Below are positions 1 to 6,256 of a DNA stretch of 9,247 nucleotides, one piece after another. The notes below the pieces were generated by a model. That model saw nothing but the letters and a program-made list of their open reading frames with translations, did not search any database and was not told the DNA's origin. The stretch is from Chloroflexota bacterium (GTDB lineage Bacteria; Chloroflexota; Anaerolineae; Fen-1058). The position numbers and the translations under genes were made by a program. Location: contig JACRBO010000348.1 in NCBI GenBank assembly GCA_016219235.1, positions 1-9,247 of the forward strand. Reading direction: 5' to 3'. Each line of letters begins with the position of its first letter. Position 1 is the stretch's first letter.

Positions 1-1
1 T

Positions 2-562
2 GATCAAGCCGTCTTCGTCGAGCCGCTGGCGGCGGCCTGTGAAATCCCCGATCAGGTGTACATCCGCCCGACCGATCGCGTGGCCGTAATCGGCGATGGC
101 AAGTTGGGCCTGCTGTGCGCGCAAGTGGTGGCGCTCTCGGGCTGCGATCTGATCGTGGTGGGGCGGCATGCCGATAAGTTGGCCCTGCTCGAAAGGCGCG
201 GCCTTGTCACGACGACCGATCCGGCTGCGATCAAACCCGCCTCGCTCGACATCATCATCGAGGCGACGGGCACGCCCGGCGGTTTTGCGGCAGCGCGGCG
301 ACTGGTGCGCCCGCGCGGCACGATCGTGTTGAAGTCAACGTATCATGGGGAAATTACGGTCGACCTAACAAAGGTCGTGGTAGACGAAGTGACCTTAATC
401 GGCTCACGCTGCGGGCCGTTCCTGCCGTCGATCCGATTACTGGCGAATCATCAGATCGATGTGGAGCCGCTGATCCAGGCGCGTTATTCTTTGGACGAGG
501 GTGTGGCGGCGTTTGATCGCGCGGCGCAAAAGGGCACGTTGAAGGTGATTGTAGAAATGTAG
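2..562 (+). CDS. Zinc-type MDR alcohol/polyol dehydrogenase, C-terminal part (5' truncated by window)
   Basis: The frame is open from base 2 to the TAG at 560-562, giving 186 residues; the true start lies outside the window. The visible protein opens with DQAVFVEPLAAA, the conserved stretch just before the nucleotide-binding fold in zinc-dependent medium-chain dehydrogenases. A Rossmann glycine motif GDGKLG follows at about residues 31-36, and then the substrate-domain return strand. Family members oxidise alcohols, polyols or threonine with NAD(P). The N-terminal catalytic zinc Cys/His residues are not in view, so zinc content and substrate cannot be judged. An internal GTG at 56 could be mistaken for the start, but the conserved sequence continues upstream of it. 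The gene converges on the GH99-like gene, and the gap between them is entirely repeat array. Confidence 0.85.
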   Translation, partial: DQAVFVEPLAAACEIPDQVYIRPTDRVAVIGDGKLGLLCAQVVALSGCDLIVVGRHADKLALLERRGLVTTTDPAAIKPASLDIIIEATGTPGGFAAARRLVRPRGTIVLKSTYHGEITVDLTKVVVDEVTLIGSRCGPFLPSIRLLANHQIDVEPLIQARYSLDEGVAAFDRAAQKGTLKVIVEM

Positions 563-674
563 TCGGGTGGTCGGGTGGTCGGGTAGTCAATTGGTAATCA
601 GTTGACTGGTAACCGATTGACCAATTACCAATTACCGATTACCAGTTGACCAATCACCAGTTGACCGATTACTC
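563..674. repeat. Heptamer-type degenerate repeat array A
   Basis: The array fills the whole gap between two convergent stop codons. It begins with three TCGGGTGG-like octamers, moves through TTGGTAA/CTGGTAA units, and then flips to TTGACC/TTACC units. The clearest run is 616-672, in register: ATTGACC, AATTACC, AATTACC, GATTACC, AGTTGACC, AATCACC, AGTTGACC, GATTAC, so the period is 7 with occasional 8. The flip creates a perfect 10-bp inverted repeat, AATTGGTAAT (589-598) with ATTACCAATT (624-633), loop 25 nt. There is no T-run, so it is not a classic terminator, although it lies where a bidirectional one would be expected. Confidence 0.8.
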
Positions 675-2081
675 TCACCGTCGATTGCGCTGACCGAGAG
701 TCCACCCCGCGACAATGGCGGCGACGAACATCAGCAGGCCGCCCACGACAAAGGCCACCGGGATTTCATCGGTCGTTGCTACTGAGGCAGGTCGGGATGC
801 ACTGGGCGCAGGAGCGAGTGTGGCGGTAGGCACGCTGATTTTTTCACCGGCCGCCACTTTAGCCGCATTGGGCAGCGCCTGAACGATTCGCACCGGTGTG
901 TTGGTTGGCACAGGTGTTTCGGTGGGCGTGTTTGTTGGTGTAGGCGTATCGGTCGGCGTGATAGTCGGCGTCGGCGTCGGAGTTTCGGTTGGCGTCGGCG
1001 TAAATGTCGGCGTGTTGGTGGGCGTATTCGTCGGCGTGTTGGTGGGCGTTGGCGTAACCGTGGGCGTGTTGGTCGGTGTCGGTGTGTTCGTCGGCACCGG
1101 CGTTTCGGTCGGGACCAGCACGTAGTTGCCCGCCGTGGCCCGATACGTATCGGCCAGTTCTTTCGACAAATTCAGATACTGATCGCCATACTTCACACTG
1201 GGTTCGATCATCGAGCCTTCCGGCCATTCGTTGAATGACGTGATCACGGCCCAATCGGAGTTAGCCTGCGTCACGCCGAGGAACGATGAGCGGAAGTAGT
1301 CGCCATCATCGCGGGCGCGCACGAACGTCCCCGAACGGCCTTTCACCAATCGATCGTCCCAGCCCGGCATCGCCGTGCCCACGAAGTATTTGAACGATCC
1401 CAGTTCGATGGCCTTCTCGCGGACACGTTTGCTCCACGTGACCACCGTGCCGCGCGGATCTGCCGACCAGGCGATGTTGTACAGGTGATGGCCGTCGAAG
1501 ACGCGCAGATAATCGAGGTTGGTGCCTTCGCTGATCCAGATCGAGCGGTGTAAAGGATCGACGGCTTCACGGATTGAGGCCCAGACATCGACGCTGAAGC
1601 GCGAGTTCTGCCAGAAGAAGATGACGGGCTTGCCGTTGACCTTCAGATACGCGGCATGGTTCGCGTGCGTGGACAATAGCGTTGCCAGCGCCTTCTGAAC
1701 GTCATCGCGGTTCTTGAACAGGGGGCCGCTTGTTTCAAAATCGACGGCGGCGCGGAAGCCCTTGCTGTGTGCCACATCGAGCAGCGTGGCGAAGTTCGAT
1801 TCGGTCTGATTGTTCGCGCCGCCGGTCGGCCCATACCACGATTGAATGAACCCGTCGATACCGGCCTGCTGTGCCTGACCGACCTGTCGCTCGATGGTGG
1901 CGCGATCAGTGGAGGCATAGGGCGTCACCGGCTGGTCGCTGGTCTTGGTCGGGCCGAACGAATCGGGCGAGAACCAGGCGTAGTAGAAGGCCAACACCAA
2001 ATGCTCGCCCTGCGCTGAGATTGATCCCGCTGGGACGAGCAGTGAGACAATTAACAGGAAAAATAGCAATCGCGCTTTCAT
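675..2081 (-). CDS. Secreted, membrane-anchored GH99-like glycoside hydrolase with Thr-Pro linker
   Basis: The protein has 468 residues. Residues 1-23 are a signal peptide (MKAR, hydrophobic core, likely cleavage after SISA). Residues 28-320 form a TIM-barrel domain of the GH99/endo-alpha-mannosidase-like type, with FYYAWF near the N-terminus and SFNEWPEG at 282-289. E285 and E288 match the spacing of the two catalytic acids of GH99 (E-W-x-E), followed by IEPS and YGDQYL. Family members cleave internal alpha-mannosidic bonds; the substrate here is unknown. Residues 325-397 are an iterated T-P-T/T-N-T-P linker, 441-462 a transmembrane helix and GQRNRR a basic tail, so the enzyme is probably displayed on the outer face of the membrane. 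No Shine-Dalgarno precedes the ATG; a TAAAAT box lies 9 nt upstream, compatible with a leaderless mRNA. No carbohydrate-uptake genes are adjacent. Confidence 0.85.
   Translation of the reverse strand: MKARLLFFLLIVSLLVPAGSISAQGEHLVLAFYYAWFSPDSFGPTKTSDQPVTPYASTDRATIERQVGQAQQAGIDGFIQSWYGPTGGANNQTESNFATLLDVAHSKGFRAAVDFETSGPLFKNRDDVQKALATLLSTHANHAAYLKVNGKPVIFFWQNSRFSVDVWASIREAVDPLHRSIWISEGTNLDYLRVFDGHHLYNIAWSADPRGTVVTWSKRVREKAIELGSFKYFVGTAMPGWDDRLVKGRSGTFVRARDDGDYFRSSFLGVTQANSDWAVITSFNEWPEGSMIEPSVKYGDQYLNLSKELADTYRATAGNYVLVPTETPVPTNTPTPTNTPTVTPTPTNTPTNTPTNTPTFTPTPTETPTPTPTITPTDTPTPTNTPTETPVPTNTPVRIVQALPNAAKVAAGEKISVPTATLAPAPSASRPASVATTDEIPVAFVVGGLLMFVAAIVAGWTLGQRNRR
891..1109 (-). repeat. Coding repeat: Thr-Pro-Asn linker of the GH99-like protein
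   Basis: About 73 codons read as short iterations of TPT, TNTP and TETP. At DNA level the plus strand shows repeated GTNGGCGT/GTGTTGGT words with third-position variation. Such stretches serve as extended, often glycosylated spacers between an extracellular domain and an anchor. Repeat number is expected to vary between strains through slippage. The open antisense frame here (GV-rich) is only a by-product of the repeat. Confidence 0.9.
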
Positions 2082-2090
2082 CGGGCGAGG

Positions 2091-2096
2091 ATTTTA
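2091..2096 (-). promoter_or_regulatory. Possible -10 element for a leaderless GH99-like mRNA
   Basis: Read on the minus strand this is TAAAAT (5 of 6 matches to TATAAT), with 9 nt between it and the ATG at 2081. Transcription starting about 7 nt downstream would begin within 2-3 nt of the start codon. No ribosome-binding sequence is visible, and no convincing -35 lies at the usual spacing because the repeat array occupies that position. This is tentative. Confidence 0.35.
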
Positions 2097-2102
2097 CCAT
2101 AG

Positions 2103-2232
2103 GTTGGGCAATTAGTGATTGGTAAATTGGTAGCGGGTAGATTGGTAAACTGGTCAATCGGGCAATGGGTAACCGGTTGGCCGATTGACCAGGCGACTGA
2201 TTGACTAGATAACTACACGACTATACGACTTC
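2103..2232. repeat. Heptamer-type degenerate repeat array B
   Basis: The array separates the divergent GH99-like and mevalonate kinase genes. Units such as ATTGGTA, AATTGGTA, GATTGGTA and AACTGGTC run first, then units change to CGATTGACC and ATTGACT. A perfect 12-bp inverted repeat, CTGGTCAATCGG (2150-2161) with CCGATTGACCAG (2181-2192), has a 19-nt loop. The last part becomes ACTACACG/ACTATACG octamers running up to the mevalonate kinase ATG. It is the same sequence family as arrays A and C, but less regular than A. Confidence 0.75.
2185..2213 (+). promoter_or_regulatory. Candidate promoter of the mevalonate kinase operon inside array B
   Basis: TTGACC (2185-2190, 5 of 6 to the -35 consensus) is 17 bp from GATAAC (2208-2213, 4 of 6 to TATAAT). 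Transcription would start near 2220, giving a leader of about 13 nt without a Shine-Dalgarno. The -35 hexamer is itself a repeat unit (TTGACC), so chance resemblance is a real possibility. Confidence 0.35.
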
Positions 2233-3228
2233 ATGACAACCGCTTCTGCTCCCGGCAAAATCATTCTCTTTGGCGAACACGCCGTCGTCTACAATCGGCC
2301 CGCGATTGCGGTACCCGTGGCGCAAGTGCAGGCAATCGTCACGATCGAGCCGCACGCGCGCGGCTCGATCATTCATGCGCTCGATACGGGCCGTCTGATC
2401 GATTACGCGCAGGCCGATCCGAACGATCCGTTGGCGGCGATCGTGCGCGTGACGCTGGCGCACTTCGGCCTGCCCGCGCCCGATTGTGCCGTTACCATCC
2501 GATCGACCATTCCCATCGCCAGCGGACTGGGCAGCGGCGCGGCGGTGTCGGTGGCTATCGTGCGGGCGTTGGCCGCGTGGCTCGATCAGCCCATTGACGA
2601 CGAGACCGTATCACGCTTATCCTATGAAGTAGAGAAACTGCATCACGGCACGCCCAGCGGCATCGACAATACCGTGATCGCTTACAGCCGACCGGTTTAT
2701 TTCGTGCGCGGCCAAATGATTGAGACCTTTGAGGTAAAGCGCCCGTTCACCGTGGCGATTGGCAACACCGGCATCGCCAGCCCGACGAAGATCGCGGTGG
2801 GCGATGTGCGCAAAGGCCGGGAAGTCGATCCAGTGCGATACGAAGCATGGTTCGATCAGATTGGCGCGATTGCGCGCGAAGCACGCACTGCGATCGAACA
2901 CGGCGAGATCGATCGACTGGGGCCGCTGATGGATCAGAATCAAAGCCTGTTGCAAAACATCGGTGTTTCCAGTGTAGAATTGGAACGCCTGATCGCGGCG
3001 GCGAAGGCGGCGGGCGCGGCGGGCGCGAAACTCGTCGGCGGCGGGCGCGGCGGCAATATGATCGCGCTGATCGACGAGGCCAATCGCGAGGCGGTTGTTG
3101 CGGCTTTGTATGCGGCGGGCGCAACGAATGTGATAGTGACGAAGATCGGTGACTGGTCAACTGGTAACCGGTCAACCAGTCAACCAGTTGACCAATCTAC
3201 CGATCACCAATTTACTAATCTACCATGA
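2233..3228 (+). CDS. mvk: Mevalonate kinase (GHMP kinase family)
   Basis: The enzyme phosphorylates mevalonate with ATP to mevalonate-5-phosphate in the cytosol. All three GHMP motifs are present in 331 residues: PGKIILFGEHAVV (7-19), the ATP-binding PIASGLGSGAA (94-104), and KLVGGGRGG (267-274). GTPSGIDN supplies the expected catalytic Asp at 145. The GGGRGG variant of motif 3 fits archaeal/Chloroflexota-type enzymes as I recall them. Residues 307-331 (DWSTGNRST onward) are low-complexity, rich in S, T, N, Q and P, and are encoded entirely by repeat array C, so the conserved enzyme effectively ends near TKIG at 306. The stop overlaps the IPK start (ATGA, 3225-3228). No Shine-Dalgarno precedes the ATG. 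Neighbours point to isopentenyl diphosphate synthesis. Confidence 0.93.
   Translation: MTTASAPGKIILFGEHAVVYNRPAIAVPVAQVQAIVTIEPHARGSIIHALDTGRLIDYAQADPNDPLAAIVRVTLAHFGLPAPDCAVTIRSTIPIASGLGSGAAVSVAIVRALAAWLDQPIDDETVSRLSYEVEKLHHGTPSGIDNTVIAYSRPVYFVRGQMIETFEVKRPFTVAIGNTGIASPTKIAVGDVRKGREVDPVRYEAWFDQIGAIAREARTAIEHGEIDRLGPLMDQNQSLLQNIGVSSVELERLIAAAKAAGAAGAKLVGGGRGGNMIALIDEANREAVVAALYAAGATNVIVTKIGDWSTGNRSTSQPVDQSTDHQFTNLP
3151..3224. repeat. Heptamer-type degenerate repeat array C, overlapping the mvk 3' end
   Basis: Units of 7-9 bp begin as GACTGGTC/AACTGGTA/ACCGGTC and then flip to AACCAGTC/ACCAATCT/ACCGATC, as in arrays A and B. A perfect 12-bp inverted repeat, TGGTCAACTGGT (3154-3165) with ACCAGTTGACCA (3183-3194), has a 17-nt loop. 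Transcribed, this hairpin would end about 30 nt before the IPK start codon. The array begins exactly where the conserved mevalonate kinase sequence ends and stops at the IPK ATG, so it lies inside an open reading frame. Confidence 0.8.
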
Positions 3229-4028
3229 TCATCTTCCTCAAACTCGGCGGCTCACTCATCACGGATAAGACGCGCGTGGAGCACGCACGTGTGCGCGTCA
3301 TCCGGCGGCTGGCCCGCGAGGTAGCCGCGGCGCGGACAGCCGGTCCAGACTTACAATTGGTACTGGGCCACGGCAGCGGCTCGTTTGGGCATGTGGCCGC
3401 GAAGAAGTACGGCACACGATCGGGCGTGACGGATCAATCGGGTTGGCGGGGATTTACCGAAGTGGCCGCATCCGCCGCACGGCTCAATCAAATCGTCACC
3501 GAGGTGTTTGTCGCCGAGGGCGTGCCCGTCATCAGCCTGCCGCCGTCGGCCTCCGCGCGCTGCGAAGACGGCGAGTTGATCTACCTGGATACGTTTGGCC
3601 TGCGCGCGGCGCTCGATCAAGGCCTGGTGCCGCTGGTGCAAGGCGATGTGGCGTTTGACGTCGTGCGCGGTGCAACTATCGTTTCGACCGAGGATGTCTT
3701 TGTGTATCTGGCCCGCGAACTGGAACCCGATCAAGTGCTGTTAGCGGGTGAAGTGGCGGGGGTGTATGACTCGGCGGAGATGACCGGGCGCGTGGTCGAG
3801 CGCTTGACGCCTGAGACGGTGGGACAGCATAGTGCGGCGCTGGGCGGCTCGCATGGCACCGACGTCACGGGCGGCATGATCGGCAAGGTGCAGCAGATGT
3901 TGCGTTTGATCCGCCATCAGCCGAATGTCATAGTGCGAATTTTCTCCGGCGCAAAGCCGGGCGCAGTGCGCAGGCTGTTAATCGATCCACTCTATCCGCT
4001 GGGGACGGTGATTGGCCATGACCAATGA
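3225..4028 (+). CDS. ipk: Isopentenyl phosphate kinase (amino acid kinase family)
   Basis: The enzyme converts isopentenyl phosphate and ATP to isopentenyl diphosphate, the last step of the archaeal-type mevalonate route. The 267-residue length suits the family. Visible marks are KLGGSLITDK (6-15), GHGSGSFGH (48-56) with the histidine typical of IPK over other amino acid kinases, GDVAFD (140-145), STEDVFVYLA (154-163) and DVTGGMIGKV (213-222). It overlaps the mevalonate kinase stop by four bases (ATGA), and the bases before its ATG are repeat array without a Shine-Dalgarno, so translation is probably coupled to mvk. Its own 3' end overlaps the zinc-ribbon gene. Glutamate or fosfomycin kinases are distant alternatives, but the HGSGSFGH motif and the mvk partner make IPK much more likely. 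Confidence 0.92.
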   Translation: MIIFLKLGGSLITDKTRVEHARVRVIRRLAREVAAARTAGPDLQLVLGHGSGSFGHVAAKKYGTRSGVTDQSGWRGFTEVAASAARLNQIVTEVFVAEGVPVISLPPSASARCEDGELIYLDTFGLRAALDQGLVPLVQGDVAFDVVRGATIVSTEDVFVYLARELEPDQVLLAGEVAGVYDSAEMTGRVVERLTPETVGQHSAALGGSHGTDVTGGMIGKVQQMLRLIRHQPNVIVRIFSGAKPGAVRRLLIDPLYPLGTVIGHDQ

Positions 4029-4560
4029 ATCGACGTTGACGTGTCCCGAATGCCAGCAGGGCCAACTACTCGATACAGGCGATGGCACGCTGGTCTGCCT
4101 GAACTGCGGCGAGCGCTTTTTGACGCCGCAGCGCGTGTGCCCATTCTGCGACGCGGAGAACGAACTGGACGCGAAAGCGTGCGTGCGCTGCGGGCGCGCG
4201 CTGCGCCGCGTCTGTCCGCGCTGCCAGACGGTGAATTCGATCAAGGCGCAGGTGTGCATATCGTGCAGTCTGGCCTTCGACACGATCGGGCACATTGCGG
4301 CACGCGAAGAGCTGCGCCATACCGATCGGTTTTCTCGCATGGCCGGCGAGATCAGCAGCGTGAAGGCCGCCGAGCAGTCGCAATCGCAGCAGCGGATGGA
4401 TCAAATGTGGGCGGTGGAACAAAAACGGCGCGACACGCTGGCGCAGCAACGGCAGGTGCAACGCCAACAGGAATTGCGCCTGATGTATGCGGCGCTGGTT
4501 TTGCTGGCTGTAGCCGTAGTGGCCGTCGTCGTCATTGCGCTGTTGTCCGGGCGCGGATAG
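4018..4560 (+). CDS. Tail-anchored protein with three zinc ribbons
   Basis: I cannot assign a named function. The 180-residue protein carries six CxxC knuckles, C9-C12, C27-C30, C41-C44, C55-C58, C66-C69 and C80-C83, pairing as three consecutive zinc ribbons. The first ends in CLNCGERF, and the second and third resemble double-zinc-ribbon (DZR) folds. Residues 112-154 are rich in Gln, Glu and Arg and likely helical or coiled-coil. Residues 156-176 are a strong transmembrane helix ending in SGRG, so the ribbons should face the cytosol. The ATG at 4018 overlaps the IPK gene by 11 nt; a TTG at 4012 is a weaker alternative start. The overlap implies shared transcription with mvk and ipk, which may be functional or mere packing. 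Confidence 0.8.
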   Translation: MTNESTLTCPECQQGQLLDTGDGTLVCLNCGERFLTPQRVCPFCDAENELDAKACVRCGRALRRVCPRCQTVNSIKAQVCISCSLAFDTIGHIAAREELRHTDRFSRMAGEISSVKAAEQSQSQQRMDQMWAVEQKRRDTLAQQRQVQRQQELRLMYAALVLLAVAVVAVVVIALLSGRG

Positions 4561-4678
4561 ACCGGCGAGTAACCTGAGACGGTTAACCGGGTTATATGAA
4601 GGGAACTAACGGTGCAGCGGCGGCGTTATCTTTATAGACCAAATTCAGAGGCCAACGTACAATGCGCCTCAATTCAGT
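4561..4678 (+). other. Intergenic leader before the L,D-transpeptidase gene
   Basis: The gap after the zinc-ribbon stop contains short inverted words (TAACC...GGTTA, about 4571-4595) that weakly recall the repeat arrays but show no regular 7-bp period. No T-run terminator and no convincing promoter pair are visible. An in-frame ATG at 4662 preceded by AGAGG is a possible alternative start for the downstream gene. Confidence 0.4.
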
Positions 4679-4684
4679 GGAGGA
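4679..4684 (+). promoter_or_regulatory. Shine-Dalgarno GGAGGA selecting the GTG start at 4692
   Basis: The GGAGG core ends 8 nt before the GTG at 4692, near-ideal spacing. The protein starting there begins MKFVRS and then a hydrophobic core, a textbook signal peptide. Starting at the ATG at 4662 would put an acidic segment (NSVEDR) in front of it. Confidence 0.65.
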
Positions 4685-4691
4685 CAGGATC

Positions 4692-5732
4692 GTGAAATTC
4701 GTTAGAAGTATGGCAGCCGTTTTCATTGGACTCATCATTACTCTGGCAGTGACCAACCACAGCGCCGCGGCGCAGTCTGGCGCGACGCAAACTGTGATGA
4801 ATGCCGGCAAGAACATCCACGTGACCACGACTTTGACGTATGCCTGGGTCGTCACGAACAATGTGCAGGTGTATGCCAATCCCGGCGACAGCGCGAACGG
4901 CATCGCGGCGGTTCGATCGTTGGGCGCGGGCTTCCTGTATGTCAGTCTGGCCGACGCCCGACCGATCATAGCCGGCGATCAAACGTGGTATCTAATCAAT
5001 TCTGGCGAGTACGTCAACGCGAAAGACATCGCCATCGTGCGGCCCACGAAGTTTCAGGGCATCACGCTGACGGCGACGCCCGACAAACCTTTCGGCTGGA
5101 TGGTCTATTCGGCGAAGCCAACCATGACGGCGGCCGGCGCGATGGCGGGTGACGCCAAAACGATCATCCGCTACACACCCATAACCGTCTTTGAAGAACA
5201 AAAAGTCGGCGATTTGATCTGGTATCGCGTGGGCGACAAGCAGTGGGTCGATCAGAAGAAAGTGGCGCTGGTCTTTCCCGCGCCCCGACCGGAAGGGGTA
5301 GCCCCCGACGACAAATGGATCGACGTAAACACGTTCGAGCAGACGCTGGCGGCGTATGAAGGCGATCGCATGGTGTTCGCGACATTGATCTCATCGGGCC
5401 TGCCGCAGTGGGCGACCGATCCCGGCCTGTTTCGCGTGTACGCCAAAGTGAAAATCGCCAAGATGAGCGGCCGTGATGGCCTGGCCGATTACTACTTCCT
5501 GGAAGACGTGCCGCATGCCACGTACTTCAACAAGGACATGGCCTTGCACGCGGCGTACTGGCACGACAGGTTTGGCTTTAAGCACTCGCACGGCTGCGTA
5601 AACTTGCCGCCCGCCGATGCACAATGGATTTACAACTGGACAACGCCCGCCCCCGGTGGCAGCAATTGGACAGTCGTGCCCGATCGCAAGAACAACGACA
5701 TCGGCACGTGGGTGTGGGTGCACGAAGGTTAG
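4692..5732 (+). CDS. Exported L,D-transpeptidase (YkuD domain) with SH3-like repeats
   Basis: The protein has 346 residues from the GTG start. Residues 1-27 are a signal peptide (cleavage near SAAAQ). Two SH3-like modules follow at roughly 50-117 and 130-195, each with a WY(L/R)-x-(N/G) strand and a final [10 protein letters not shown] or [10 protein letters not shown] strand. The C-terminal YkuD domain (about 208-346) has His286, then KHSHGCVNL at 297-305 with catalytic Cys302. Such enzymes form 3-3 peptidoglycan cross-links or attach proteins outside the membrane, using cysteine rather than the serine of penicillin-binding proteins. The SH3-like modules probably bind cell wall. The TAG overlaps the stop of the convergent regulator gene by 4 bases (5729-5732). 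Confidence 0.88.
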   Translation: MKFVRSMAAVFIGLIITLAVTNHSAAAQSGATQTVMNAGKNIHVTTTLTYAWVVTNNVQVYANPGDSANGIAAVRSLGAGFLYVSLADARPIIAGDQTWYLINSGEYVNAKDIAIVRPTKFQGITLTATPDKPFGWMVYSAKPTMTAAGAMAGDAKTIIRYTPITVFEEQKVGDLIWYRVGDKQWVDQKKVALVFPAPRPEGVAPDDKWIDVNTFEQTLAAYEGDRMVFATLISSGLPQWATDPGLFRVYAKVKIAKMSGRDGLADYYFLEDVPHATYFNKDMALHAAYWHDRFGFKHSHGCVNLPPADAQWIYNWTTPAPGGSNWTVVPDRKNNDIGTWVWVHEG

Positions 5733-6154
5733 ATCAACCCGCGCAGCCGCGCAAAGTGGATCGCTTCGACGCGGCCATCCGCGCCAAGTTTCGATAAGAC
5801 GTTGCCCACATGAAAAGTCGCCGTCCGCTCGGTAATGCTGAGCCGGGCGGCGATCTCTTTGTTGCGCAGTCCTTCGGCCATCAGCTTCAATACTTCTTCT
5901 TCGCGCAAGGTTAAGGGCGGCATGGGCAGCAGAGCGTTGCGCAGCACGGCGTGATGCGGCGAATCAAACTCGATGCCGTTCGATTCGCCACTGTCCGCGC
6001 GGGCGGCGTGCATCGCCGTCTCGATCAGCCGCTGCGCCACCGCCAGTTCGCGGACGGCGTCAGGCCGATCGGGCAGCAGCTTGAGCGCCTGTTTGATGCG
6101 CTCCAGCGCGCGATTCAAGACCTCATCGACCGCTTCGTGCGTAATGTCGTCCAT
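5729..6154 (-). CDS. Short LuxR-type transcriptional regulator without receiver domain
   Basis: From the ATG at 6154 the protein is 141 residues. Residues 80-138 are a LuxR/GerE helix-turn-helix: [16 protein letters not shown], then [10 protein letters not shown] and [17 protein letters not shown], close to the NarL/FixJ effector domain. The N-terminal 75 residues are mostly helical ([17 protein letters not shown], then [15 protein letters not shown]) and lack the Asp/Lys pattern of a phosphoreceiver, so activation by a histidine kinase is not expected. A GTG at 6193 would add 13 residues; neither start has a good Shine-Dalgarno. It lies downstream of the F420-reductase-like gene on the same strand, after a 102-nt gap containing an inverted repeat. 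Targets are unknown. Confidence 0.82.
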   Translation of the reverse strand: MDDITHEAVDEVLNRALERIKQALKLLPDRPDAVRELAVAQRLIETAMHAARADSGESNGIEFDSPHHAVLRNALLPMPPLTLREEEVLKLMAEGLRNKEIAARLSITERTATFHVGNVLSKLGADGRVEAIHFARLRGLI

Positions 6155-6203
6155 GTTCGAGTGAAAACCTGTACCCTGTCTGCCGCCAATCACCGTTTAG
6201 CGC

Positions 6204-6245
6204 GGAGCGGGCTCCCATGCCCGCGTACCCGGCGGCGTGGGAGCC
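6204..6245. repeat. GC-rich nested inverted repeat
   Basis: The arms GGCTCCCA (6210-6217) and TGGGAGCC (6238-6245) flank 20 nt, and a second small palindrome, GGAGC-GG-GCTCC (6204-6215), overlaps the left arm. It lies just after the F420-reductase-like stop on the minus strand and before the regulator gene. No T-run follows on either strand, so it could weaken read-through or stabilise mRNA ends rather than terminate. It lacks the 7-bp period of the arrays. Confidence 0.5.
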
Positions 6246-6256
6246 GCCTCGGCTGG

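Noticed and set aside
590..632. Array A inverted repeat as a bidirectional rho-independent terminator for the convergent genes
   Set aside because: The stem is AT-rich, the loop is 25 nt and no T-run follows on either strand.
563..674. Array A as a CRISPR array
   Set aside because: Units are 7-8 bp and contiguous with no unique spacers; CRISPR repeats are longer and spaced.
898..1125. Open frame on the plus strand encoding a GV-rich repetitive protein
   Set aside because: It is the antisense reading of the Thr-Pro linker codons of the GH99-like gene and has no ribosome-binding site or domain.
3351..3734. Minus-strand frame opposite IPK
   Set aside because: It is a shadow of the strongly conserved IPK sequence and has no start signal or motif.
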